DNA of 23,220 nucleotides from NCBI GenBank assembly GCA_964619285.1, contig CAZUCT010000097.1, positions 1 to 23,220 of the forward strand, in the 5' to 3' direction. Made by a program: the position numbers and the translations under genes. Of this stretch, positions 1 through 6,665 are shown piece after piece. The notes under the pieces were generated by a model that worked only from the letters and a program-made list of their open reading frames with translations, ran no database searches and had not been told where the DNA came from. Each line of letters begins with the position of its first letter. Position 1 is the stretch's first letter. Source of the stretch: CALKCV01 sp964619285. GTDB taxonomy: Bacteria; Cyanobacteriota; Cyanobacteriia; Cyanobacteriales; Microcoleaceae.

Positions 1-55
1 CACCCTACTGACTTGCTCCCAAAATTTGTAAGGTGCGCAGTGCGCACCCTACTGA
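1..55. repeat. Short hairpin repeat, one full and one truncated copy
   Basis: The 11-mer CACCCTACTGA occurs at 1-11 and again at 45-55. The second copy closes a hairpin with arms GGTGCGCA (32-39) and TGCGCACC (41-48) around a single G. The first copy is probably the cut-off end of the same element outside the window. No gene is seen in 1-226. Confidence 0.6.
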
Positions 56-106
56 TACTCTTTCACAGCTTTTGTAAAGTTGCAATTTCCAAGGATAAAA
101 TAGTAT

Positions 107-138
107 TGTTGGGTTCCGTTTCACTTCACCCAACCTAC
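107..138 (+). repeat. GTTGGG...CCCAAC repeat core (degenerate fold-back copy)
   Basis: A stem GTTGGGT/ACCCAAC lies around a loop containing CGTTTCACTTC, followed by CTAC. The same core is the middle of the longer fold-back elements at 3151-3253 and 5492-5584. Here the outer arms cannot be recognised, so this looks like an eroded or core-only copy. Confidence 0.55.
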
Positions 139-163
139 AGCTAAGTATGCCTACCAGCGGACC

Positions 164-196
164 AGAAACCCGGTTTTTTCAAAAAACCGGGTTTCT
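164..196. repeat. 33-nt CCCGG palindrome, copy 1; possible typA terminator
   Basis: Perfect inverted repeat with 16-bp arms (AGAAACCCGGTTTTTT and its complement) around one C. It lies 30 nt beyond the typA stop codon on the typA side. It could end typA transcripts as a hairpin, although the T-run lies in the apex of the stem rather than behind it, so it is not a textbook intrinsic terminator. Confidence 0.75.
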
Positions 197-226
197 TAGT
201 TCTAGGGGGATCTTCTCCGCCGCAAA

Positions 227-2017
227 TTAACGCTTAACTAACTTTTTAGTCACCTTCCGCAAGCGAATAGATTCGGGAGTAACTTCTACCAATTCGTCCG
301 GTCCGATATACTCTAAAGCGCGTTCCAAACTCATCTCTACTGGAGATTGTAATTGCACTAATTCATCCCCAGTAGAAGAACGAACGTTACTCAATTGTTT
401 GGTCTTGCAAACGTTCAAATCTAAATCTTGGGGGCGGTTGTGTTCTCCTACAATCATCCCCTTATAAACTTTAGTTCCCGGAGTAATAAAAAATACTCCC
501 CGGTCTTCGGCGTTTTTCAAAGCATAAAAAGTAGCTACTCCTTCCTCAAAAGCAATAATTACCCCGTTACGTCTGGTTTCAATTTCACCGATAAAAGGTC
601 GATATTCGAGGAAACTATGATTCATAATTCCTTCGCCGCGAGTTAGGCGGAGAAACTCGCCGCGAAAACCAATTAAACCTCGGGCGGGCACCGCAAATTC
701 TAGCTGAGTTCTGCCGTTACTCCCCACCAGCATATCTAGCATTTCCCCTTTTCGTTGACCGATTCTTTCGATACATCCACCAACCCCTTCTTCGGGAACG
801 TCTAAGACCAAACATTCAAAAGGTTCGCAGGGTTGACCGTTTACTTCTCGGTAAATTACTTGGGGTTGAGATACTTGGAATTCGTAACCTTCTCGCCGCA
901 TAGTTTCGATGAGAATTCCTAAGTGTAATTCACCGCGACCGGAAACGGAAAATTTGTCTGGGGAGTCGGTTTCTTCTACTCGCAAAGCGACGTTAGTTTC
1001 TAATTCTCGTAAGAGGCGATCGCGCAATTTTCGCGAGGTTACAAACTGTCCTTCTTGACCGGCAAAAGGCGAATCGTTGACGCTAAAAGTCATCTGCAAA
1101 GTCGGTTCGTCAACTTTAATTAAAGGCAATGCTTGAGGTTCGTTCGGACAAGTAATTGTCTCCCCAATATTAGCATCGGCAAAACCGGCTACGGCAACCA
1201 GATTTCCCGCAGAAGCTTCTTCAATTTCGATGCGTTGCAAGCCTTCAAATCCCATCAATTTTGTTACTTTATATTTGGCGACTTTGCCGTCTTCTTTAAC
1301 TATGGCCGCCTGTTGAGCGGATTTAATTTTGCCGTTATGAATTCGACCGATTATGATTCGGCCTAAATATTCGGAATAATCTAAAGTCGTGACTTGCAAT
1401 TGTAAGGGTTTATCGGGGTCTCCCACTGGTGGGGGAACGTGACTTAAAATCGACTCGAAGAGACATTGCATATCGGTCGATTCTTTGTCGAGGTCTTCTG
1501 TGGCATATCCCGCGAGTCCCGAGGCGAATAAATAAGGAAATTCGCATTGGTCGTCGTCGGCCCCTAATTCTATAAATAGGTCTAAGACTTTATCTATGGC
1601 CCCGAATGGGTCTGCTTGGGGGCGATCGATTTTATTAACAACGACAATAGGCCGCAGTCCTTTTTCTAAGGCTTTTTTGAGGACGAACCGGGTTTGAGGC
1701 ATGGGCCCCTCGTTGGCGTCCACGATTAACAAGCAACCATCCACCATGCCCAATACTCGTTCCACTTCTCCGCCAAAGTCGGCGTGGCCGGGGGTATCGA
1801 CGATGTTGATGAGGGTGTCTTTGTATTTAACTGCGGTATTTTTGGAAAGGATGGTGATGCCCCGTTCTCGTTCGAGGTCGTTGGAGTCCATGACGCAATC
1901 TGGTATCTCTTCCCCCTCGCGGAAGATGCCGGATTGTTTGAGGAGGGAATCCACTAGGGTTGTTTTGCCGTGGTCAACGTGGGCGATGATGGCTACGTTG
2001 CGAATAGGGAGAGACAT
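227..2017 (-). CDS. typA: Ribosome-associated GTPase TypA/BipA
   Basis: Translational GTPase of the EF-G/LepA superfamily. The family binds ribosomes under stress or cold and supports 50S assembly. The 596-residue length is normal for TypA. Visible G-motifs are the P-loop HVDHGKTT (13-20), switch I RERGITI (50-56), DTPGHAD (74-80) and NKID (128-131). Beyond the G domain, EF-Tu-II-like, EF-G-V-like and the TypA-specific C-terminal region are present (RGELHLGILIETMRREG, then ARGLIGFRGEFL). The start is ATG followed by SLPIRNVAIIAH, which matches the family N-terminus. The gene stands alone on the minus strand, with a palindromic repeat just past its stop. It is divergent from sufE. Function is assigned from family knowledge; identity is very secure. 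Confidence 0.97.
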   Translation of the reverse strand: MSLPIRNVAIIAHVDHGKTTLVDSLLKQSGIFREGEEIPDCVMDSNDLERERGITILSKNTAVKYKDTLINIVDTPGHADFGGEVERVLGMVDGCLLIVDANEGPMPQTRFVLKKALEKGLRPIVVVNKIDRPQADPFGAIDKVLDLFIELGADDDQCEFPYLFASGLAGYATEDLDKESTDMQCLFESILSHVPPPVGDPDKPLQLQVTTLDYSEYLGRIIIGRIHNGKIKSAQQAAIVKEDGKVAKYKVTKLMGFEGLQRIEIEEASAGNLVAVAGFADANIGETITCPNEPQALPLIKVDEPTLQMTFSVNDSPFAGQEGQFVTSRKLRDRLLRELETNVALRVEETDSPDKFSVSGRGELHLGILIETMRREGYEFQVSQPQVIYREVNGQPCEPFECLVLDVPEEGVGGCIERIGQRKGEMLDMLVGSNGRTQLEFAVPARGLIGFRGEFLRLTRGEGIMNHSFLEYRPFIGEIETRRNGVIIAFEEGVATFYALKNAEDRGVFFITPGTKVYKGMIVGEHNRPQDLDLNVCKTKQLSNVRSSTGDELVQLQSPVEMSLERALEYIGPDELVEVTPESIRLRKVTKKLVKR

Positions 2018-2086
2018 AAATAATTTTTGTGTCTGATTTACTTTAAGTTTCTTAACAATTTTAGCTTATTTAAAGCACCCTCGGCA

Positions 2087-2105
2087 GTCCTCTCTGGTAG
2101 AGGAC
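2087..2105. other. Small hairpin upstream of typA
   Basis: GTCCTCT and AGAGGAC form a 7-bp stem with a 5-nt loop, about 70 nt upstream of the typA start. It could lie in the typA 5' leader or be a small operator. No promoter boxes were clear enough to place it, so its role is unknown. Confidence 0.3.
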
Positions 2106-2141
2106 CATTGCGGGCCAGATTTTGAGGATGTCCCTTTTTGT

Positions 2142-2166
2142 CAATTGTTAATTGTTAATTGTTAAT
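2142..2166. repeat. Heptamer tandem repeat (TTGTTAA type)
   Basis: About three and a half copies of a 7-bp unit (AATTGTT) in the typA/sufE divergent region. It belongs to the heptanucleotide short tandem repeats (STRR type) common in cyanobacteria; similar arrays occur at 8854-8880 and 19450-19531. Confidence 0.6.
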
Positions 2167-2308
2167 CGATCCATTCCCGTTTTTTGGGATTCGATCTTCC
2201 CGAAAAAAGTAGTTTTTTTGAGTTTTTAATAAGAATAAATAAAAAGATAAATCTAAAAAAAAACACAATTTTAGCTGCCATAAAAAAGCGATCGAACTAT
2301 TAAAAGTA

Positions 2309-2337
2309 TTGACACTTCAGTTTTGGGAGGTTAGAAT
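2309..2337 (+). promoter_or_regulatory. Sigma70-type promoter for sufE
   Basis: A consensus -35 TTGACA (2309-2314) is followed after exactly 17 nt by a -10 TAGAAT (2332-2337). Transcription would start near 2344, leaving a leader of about 34 nt before the sufE ATG at 2378. This is the best-matching promoter in the window. It is predicted from sequence only. Confidence 0.7.
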
Positions 2338-2377
2338 GGGAGCGTTGTAAGCCCAAGAGGATAAGACACCTAGTTGT

Positions 2378-2791
2378 ATGTCGCTGCCACCATCTTTAGA
2401 AAAGATCGTTAAGCGCTTTAAAGGCGCATCGTCTAATAAATTGCGTTACGAACAACTGCTCTGGTATGCCAAAAAGCTGCCGGAGTTTCCCGAATCGGAA
2501 AAATTGCCAGGTAATAAAGTCCAAGGTTGCGTCTCCCAAGTTTATATCATCTCTAGCTTAGATGAGGAAGGAAAAATCTGGTATCGGGGCGATTCTGACG
2601 CTCAACTTACCAAGGGATTAGTGGCTCTTTTAATGGAAGGATTGAACGGAACTACACCAGAAACAGTCTCCGAATTAGGTTCTGATTTTATTGAGGATAC
2701 GGGTTTAAAGGTTAGTTTAACTCCTTCTCGTGCCAATGGTTTTTATAACATTTTTAAATTCATGCAAGAACTAGCAAAAAGTTATTTATAA
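2378..2791 (+). CDS. sufE: SufE-family cysteine desulfurase activator
   Basis: SufE accepts sulfane sulfur from the SufS cysteine desulfurase on a conserved cysteine and passes it to the SufBCD scaffold for Fe-S cluster assembly; it is a soluble protein. The 137-residue length is typical. The acceptor cysteine is Cys51, in the family context GNKVQGCVSQVY, followed by the W-Y-R-G-D-S-D-A strand and the C-terminal LTPSRANGF segment, all SufE hallmarks. ATG 2378 is the start, 34 nt behind a strong promoter; an AGAGGA stretch around 2358 is a rather distant SD candidate. No other suf genes are in the window, as is usual for cyanobacteria, where sufBCDS lie elsewhere. Identity is secure. Confidence 0.95.
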   Translation: MSLPPSLEKIVKRFKGASSNKLRYEQLLWYAKKLPEFPESEKLPGNKVQGCVSQVYIISSLDEEGKIWYRGDSDAQLTKGLVALLMEGLNGTTPETVSELGSDFIEDTGLKVSLTPSRANGFYNIFKFMQELAKSYL

Positions 2792-3358
2792 ACCGGAAAA
2801 GCAGAAGGTATAAGGAGGGCAAAATCGGCAATGAGAAAATGCGGTAATTAATAATTTAGGTTGGGTTAAAGGGTGCATCTAATATTTGTAAAAAGACTCT
2901 ATGCACCTATTCCCAATTCCCAACAATCGATAAGTTGTTGGTTCTATTGAAACATTAGATGCAGCCGATTTGAAATTTTGCTTCCGTATAAATGCTAATA
3001 TTTTCTCCGTGGCGCAGATTAAAATTTACACTCTTAACTGTACGGAAAAATACGAGTAGTTGGGCAAGCGCCAGTGCCAGAGATTGTTGTTTCAGAGTTT
3101 TTACTTACTTCTCAGGTAAGCTGGCCTTAAATATCAAAGTCAATGCCATTAGGAGTCGCGCCAAAATAAACTACCAGATGAAGGAAAATCGTAGGTCGGG
3201 CCGAAGTGAAACGCAACCCAACAAGTCGGTACCTTATTACTACGCAAGTCCTTAGCATTGACTATTGCCCAAACCAGATATCGACAAGTGGATCGTTTGA
3301 CCGACTTTTGCAAATTATTTTTTGAAAAAAGTTTAGAAGTGGAGGGATTATTGGCATT
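2792..3358. other. 567-bp intergenic region with repeats, no convincing gene
   Basis: Holds an inverted repeat with 10-bp arms TGCATCTAAT (2874-2883) and its complement (2954-2963) that encloses a second hairpin CCAACAA/TTGTTGG (2920-2941), and then a fold-back element (3151-3253). An 87-codon open frame at 2992-3255 runs through the fold-back element and looks accidental. No tRNA or other RNA gene was recognised. Confidence 0.55.
3151..3253 (-). repeat. Fold-back (MITE-like) element, copy A
   Basis: Read on the minus strand, this segment aligns along its whole length with the element at 5492-5584. In order: AGGACTTGC left end, TACCGA, TGTTGGG, a loop, a CCGACCTAC/CCAACCTAC block, TGGTA, TTATTTTGGC and an AGTCCT-like right end. 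The ends are imperfect inverted repeats, and the middle has its own inverted repeat. It carries no coding capacity. A non-autonomous mobile element is inferred from two-copy homology. Confidence 0.6.
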
Positions 3359-3652
3359 ATGGATATGGAAGCCCTCAGAGAACGTGCGGGACTAACCCGC
3401 AGTGAAGTGGCAGATAAGCTAGAAATAAGCGAAACGAGCGTTCGTAACTGGGAAACGGGACGTACCGAACCGACGATGACGCCCCAGAAGTACCGCGATC
3501 TTTTGGAGATCTTGCAATGCACCCCGAAAGAATTGGCCGTTGCTAGCGAAACATCTCTGAGTCAGCGTCACAAACGCAAACCAGGAAGACCAAGGAAGAT
3601 CGCCAACAATAATGGACTGGTGACAATGGCAGAACAAACAATTAGAAATTAA
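3359..3652 (+). CDS. XRE-family HTH regulator with AT-hook-like tail
   Basis: 97-residue DNA-binding protein. Residues 3-60 form a Cro/C1-type helix-turn-helix: MEALRERAGLTRSEVADKLE, then ISETSVRNWETGRTEP, the classical second-helix and recognition-helix pattern. It is followed by a basic segment with KPGRPRK (74-80), whose GRP core matches the AT-hook that binds the minor groove of AT-rich DNA. An SD-like GGAGGG lies at 3341-3346, 12 nt before ATG 3359; an in-frame ATG at 3365 is an alternative start. The gene stands alone between a fold-back element and the M15 peptidase gene. Its targets are unknown. The HTH assignment is secure; the AT-hook reading is an inference from a short motif. Confidence 0.87.
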   Translation: MDMEALRERAGLTRSEVADKLEISETSVRNWETGRTEPTMTPQKYRDLLEILQCTPKELAVASETSLSQRHKRKPGRPRKIANNNGLVTMAEQTIRN

Positions 3653-3824
3653 AACTAAGAAGAAGCGATCTGGCTAAGAAATAACCGCTAGCAAAAATTT
3701 CTGATAGACTCGGGGACGAGTTCGATCTTGAAATGAAAACAAAGAATAGCTTAAAGCCTTCAAAAAAATTGCCCCAATTAGGTCGGGCAGATGGAGTTAA
3801 ATTTTAAGTTTAGGAGTAGAAAAC

Positions 3825-4661
3825 TTGAATAGGCCCAGTCTATATAGAAAAAAATCCCTCGATGTCCCTGCAACGGCAGCAGATGATATCCCCGAAGCGA
3901 TCAGAGAAACTTATGAGGAACCAGAAACGAGCCCGCCGAAAAAAAGAAGGTGGTTGGTTTGGCGGTTGGTTGGTTTGGGAGCGATCGCCTTCATTGCTAG
4001 TTTAGGATTACATTTTCAATTTTCTCTATCTACAGTAACAACTACCTTTGGTATGGAAACAAAGAAGACGGCGATCGAAATAGTGGAAGTTTCTCCCTCT
4101 CCTTCTTCTTCTCCGACTGTCGAGACTGTGGCAAAACAAGTCCCAGAAAACGTTCTGGGACATTTGCCCTACGAACCTGCACCCCTGTCAGACCTCAAAC
4201 CGGTTATCGGTAATAGAAACGTTAAATTACGTTCGGCGGCGGCTGCTAAATTTAATGCTATGAGCGATGCTGCTTGGCGCGATGGTATAGAGTTAGTGCC
4301 TCTGTCGGGCTTTAGAAATCTCGAAGACCAAGAGTATTTATTTTTTGATGTTAAAGCTCAAAGAGGGCAGGTAGCTTCCCAGAGAGCGGAAGTGAGCGCT
4401 CCTCCGGGATACAGCGAACATCACACTGGTTATGCGATAGATATTGGGGATCCTAGGAGACCGGAAACCGATGTAAGCGAAAGTTTTGAGGAAACGGAGA
4501 CTTTTAAATGGCTGCAAGCTAATGCTGCTTATTATAGTTTCGAGCTGTCTTTTCCCAGGGATAATCCTCAAGGTATAAGTTACGAGCCGTGGCATTGGCG
4601 TTTTGTCGGAGATAAACATAGTTTGGAAACCTTCTATAAAGCAAGAAGCATAGACAAGTAA
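3825..4661 (+). CDS. Membrane-anchored M15 D,D-carboxypeptidase (VanY/LdcB-like)
   Basis: Zn-dependent peptidase of family M15, whose members trim the stem peptides of peptidoglycan. A basic cytoplasmic tail (1-45) and a membrane anchor at about 46-68 are followed by a Ser/Pro-rich linker (90-98) and the catalytic domain (about 115-270). The zinc-site motif SxHxxGxAxD is at 198-207 (His200, Asp207), and the EPWHW motif at 254-258 supplies Glu254 and His257, so all catalytic residues are present. The start is TTG 3825: it has a good SD (AGGAG, 3812-3816) at normal spacing, and no ATG fits as well. Activity would be periplasmic. The downstream gene encodes another membrane metalloprotease. The exact specificity (D,D versus L,D) cannot be read from sequence. 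Confidence 0.93.
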   Translation: MNRPSLYRKKSLDVPATAADDIPEAIRETYEEPETSPPKKRRWLVWRLVGLGAIAFIASLGLHFQFSLSTVTTTFGMETKKTAIEIVEVSPSPSSSPTVETVAKQVPENVLGHLPYEPAPLSDLKPVIGNRNVKLRSAAAAKFNAMSDAAWRDGIELVPLSGFRNLEDQEYLFFDVKAQRGQVASQRAEVSAPPGYSEHHTGYAIDIGDPRRPETDVSESFEETETFKWLQANAAYYSFELSFPRDNPQGISYEPWHWRFVGDKHSLETFYKARSIDK

Positions 4662-4685
4662 GTTCGTAGCAATCGCTTTAGCGAT
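4662..4685 (+). repeat. GTTCGTAGYA-head hairpin repeat, copy 1
   Basis: Head GTTCGTAGCA (4662-4671) is followed by hairpin arms ATCGCT and AGCGAT around TT. It begins directly after the stop codon of the M15 gene. It shares head and architecture with 13219-13243 and 23178-23202, but the hairpin arms differ in sequence. It could act as a 3' hairpin between the two genes. Confidence 0.6.
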
Positions 4686-4720
4686 GTAAACAAACGAGCA
4701 ACTAACAACGAACAATTAAG

Positions 4721-5404
4721 ATGAAAGATATTTCCCTAAATTTAATTGCTGTAGGAGTGTTTGCGATAACTTTATCGGCTTTAGTGGGACCGGCATTTAA
4801 TTTATCTCCGATAGTGCCGGCGATCGCCACTGCCTTCTTGCTGGGATTGGCGACTATAGATAACTTGACGTGGCAAGGGCAGGGCAGCCAAATACTGATA
4901 GATTTATTCGTATCTGGGGAAAGGCGCGATCGCATCATCCGCCACGAAGCGGGACATTTCCTGGTAGCTTATTTACTGGATATTCCGATTAGCGGTTATG
5001 CCCTCAACGCTTGGGAAGCTTTTCGACAAGGACAGTCGGGCCAAGGGGGAGTGAGATTTAACGATTTAGAATTGGCAACCCAACTGGAGGGTGGCACGAT
5101 TTCTTCTGTTTTATTCGACCGATATTGTACGGTTTGGATGGCCGGTATTGCGGCGGAAAATATCTGTTATGGTAATGCCGAGGGTGGGGCGGAAGATACA
5201 ACTAAAATTAGCGCTTTGTTACTACAAATGAAACGGCCTTTATCGGAATCTCAGTTAAAACAAAGGTGGGCATTTTTGCAAGCCAAAAATTTAATTGAAA
5301 CTAATAAATCTGCTTACGAAGCGTTAGTAACAGCGATGAAAGAAAAACAATCCGTGGATGATTGCTGTCAAATTATCCAGAGGAGTTTTATTGTGAAGGG
5401 ATAG
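4721..5404 (+). CDS. Membrane M41-like (FtsH protease domain-like) metalloprotease without AAA domain
   Basis: 227 residues. Two hydrophobic segments (about 5-25 and 28-46) are followed by a metalloprotease domain with the zincin motif HEAGH (75-79) shared with the FtsH M41 peptidase domain. A later GGAEDTTK (155-162) resembles the region that supplies the third, acidic Zn ligand in FtsH (Asp159 is the candidate here). No Walker A or B or other AAA signature is present, and the protein is far shorter than FtsH (about 600 residues), so it is a stand-alone peptidase-type protein rather than FtsH. Such proteins are known in cyanobacteria and plastids, often annotated as ATP-dependent Zn protease. 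ATG 4721 has only a weak SD. Substrate unknown. It lies 59 bp after the M15 peptidase gene on the same strand. Confidence 0.85.
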   Translation: MKDISLNLIAVGVFAITLSALVGPAFNLSPIVPAIATAFLLGLATIDNLTWQGQGSQILIDLFVSGERRDRIIRHEAGHFLVAYLLDIPISGYALNAWEAFRQGQSGQGGVRFNDLELATQLEGGTISSVLFDRYCTVWMAGIAAENICYGNAEGGAEDTTKISALLLQMKRPLSESQLKQRWAFLQAKNLIETNKSAYEALVTAMKEKQSVDDCCQIIQRSFIVKG

Positions 5405-5491
5405 GAATTGTTGGGGGCATCCAAAAAGCGATCGCCCCCTAAAAATCGGTTCGCAAGCTAGAAAGGGTTTCCAGTATTTTTGAAAACGCTT

Positions 5492-5584
5492 AGGGACTTG
5501 CCATTTAATAAAATACCGATGTGTTGGGTGGGGGTTCGCGCGCGCCCAACCTACCATTGGTACTCTATTTTTTGGCAAGTCCTT
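5492..5584 (+). repeat. Fold-back (MITE-like) element, copy B
   Basis: Perfect 10-bp terminal arms GGACTTGCCA (5494-5503) and its complement (5573-5582) enclose an inner inverted repeat GTTGGG...CCCAAC. It is homologous in order and spacing to the minus-strand copy at 3151-3253. Transcribed in either direction it would form a long hairpin upstream of ndhM. Confidence 0.65.
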
Positions 5585-5701
5585 TACCATAAAATTAAAT
5601 AAAAGTCAAGAAAAAATAGAGATTGAGAATTGAGAATTATTAACGTTCAAGGCATAGAATAGAAAAACGTAACAAAACTAAACGTGTTTACTTTATTGCC
5701 C

Positions 5702-6043
5702 ATGCTGCTGAAGTCCACAACCAGGCATATCCGCATTTTTGCGGCCAAAGTTGAAGAGAACGAACTGATTCCAGACGAACAAACATTGACCCTCGATATC
5801 GATCCAGACAACGAGTTCAACTGGAACGAGGAGGCCGTGCAGTCAGTTTACGGTAAATTTGAAGAATTGGTAGAATCCTACAATGGTGAAGATTTGAGCG
5901 AATATAACCTGCGTCGCATCTGTTCGGATCTAGAGCATTTCGTGCGATCGCTCCTACAAAAAGGCCAAATTAGCTACAACCTCGGCAGTAGGGTTAACAA
6001 CTACAGTATGGGTTTACCGCAAGTAGCAGTTAACCCCCAATAA
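5702..6043 (+). CDS. ndhM: NAD(P)H-quinone oxidoreductase subunit M (NdhM)
   Basis: Small hydrophilic subunit of the cyanobacterial/chloroplast NDH-1 complex on the cytoplasmic face of the thylakoid membrane, needed for cyclic electron flow and respiration; it is specific to oxygenic phototrophs. The 113-residue protein carries the family signature from its start (MLLKSTTRHIRIF), then LTLDIDPDNEFNW, YNLRRICSDLEHF, and ends in YNLGSRVNNYSMGLPQV, all strongly conserved in NdhM. ATG 5702 is preferred because NdhM proteins begin at MLxKSTTRH; an in-frame GTG at 5684 would add six residues and has no better SD. The gene is single, with a G-rich tandem array touching its stop codon. Confidence 0.92.
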   Translation: MLLKSTTRHIRIFAAKVEENELIPDEQTLTLDIDPDNEFNWNEEAVQSVYGKFEELVESYNGEDLSEYNLRRICSDLEHFVRSLLQKGQISYNLGSRVNNYSMGLPQVAVNPQ

Positions 6044-6103
6044 GGACGGGGGGACGGGGGGACGGGGGGACGAGGGGACGGGGGGACGAGGGGACGGGGG
6101 GAC
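6044..6103 (+). repeat. G-rich 8-bp tandem array (ACGGGGGG), G-quadruplex prone
   Basis: Seven units of 8 bp, ACGGGGGG with variant ACGAGGGG, with period marks at 6046, 6054, 6062, 6070, 6078, 6086 and 6094. It begins at the base after the ndhM stop. Repeated G-runs of 4-6 separated by 2-4 nt favour G-quadruplexes in the plus (mRNA-like) strand. Confidence 0.85.
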
Positions 6104-6129
6104 ACTCCGAAAGAGGGACTCCCATTACC

Positions 6130-6390
6130 TCAATCCGACTTATCCTCGTTTTCTTCTTTTTCTATGGGGTGTTTATTTTTTTTTCGCTGTCGTTCCAAAA
6201 ACTGCTTCATGGAAGTTTGACGATTGGTCATAAAGCGATTCCAAGCGCCCGGAAAAAACTGGTCCAAAGTCTCCACCAAGGCCCAAATCTCGATATTAAT
6301 CATTTTGTAATATAAAGAATGAGAACGTTTAATCTTAACCAGCAGTTCGTCAACTTCTAAACCTGGGAGAGATTCTGGGTCTGTACTCAT
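6130..6390 (-). CDS. Small conserved-looking protein of unknown function
   Basis: 86 residues. The N-terminal half (8-60) is mixed hydrophobic and aromatic (LEVDELLVKIKRSHSLYYKM, then IEIWALVETLDQFFPGAWNRF), suggesting a compact helical domain. The C-terminal third is highly charged, with RQRKKNK and then an acidic EKEENEDKSD tail. No signal peptide or membrane segment. I do not recognise the family by name; the composition and clean ATG start, with no overlapping gene, support a real gene. It converges on ndhM across the G-rich array and is divergent from the PP2C gene. Function unknown. Confidence 0.75.
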   Translation of the reverse strand: MSTDPESLPGLEVDELLVKIKRSHSLYYKMINIEIWALVETLDQFFPGAWNRFMTNRQTSMKQFLERQRKKNKHPIEKEENEDKSD

Positions 6391-6665
6391 TATGATTAGG
6401 CTTTGGTGCGATCGAGCTTAAGATTAGGGAATGGCCTCTAACAAAGCGAACAAAGGGCAAGAAAAGGCCAATCCCCTGTCGATGGTCCAGAGGCGAAGCA
6501 ACCAAGGCAAAAGGTAAATAATAACATAATTAAATGGCTTCTTGAGATTAAAGCTACTATGGTACAAATCATTTAGGGGAATTCTCGGTTAACCCCAGCC
6601 AGGAAAAAGATGAAAAAGCTACTCTAAAATCTAAAATAGACTGGCCGAGAGTTATAAAGACCGTT

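Noticed and set aside
2955..3104. Fifty open minus-strand codons with protein-like content (SLALALAQLLVFFRTVKSVN)
   Set aside because: No start codon or SD was identified and stops bound it on both sides. It could be a gene scrap, but the evidence is too thin to annotate.
2992..3255. An 87-codon plus-strand frame downstream of sufE
   Set aside because: Its last third is the fold-back repeat element (3151-3253), the composition is not protein-like, and there is no SD or family resemblance.
3733..3807. A 24-codon plus-strand frame beginning MKTKNSLKPSKKLPQ upstream of the M15 gene
   Set aside because: No clear SD, low complexity and no conserved feature; it is probably part of the 5' leader of the next gene.
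4721..5404. Annotation as FtsH
   Set aside because: Only the membrane and HEAGH peptidase parts are present; Walker A/B and the AAA second region of homology are missing and the protein is one third of FtsH length.
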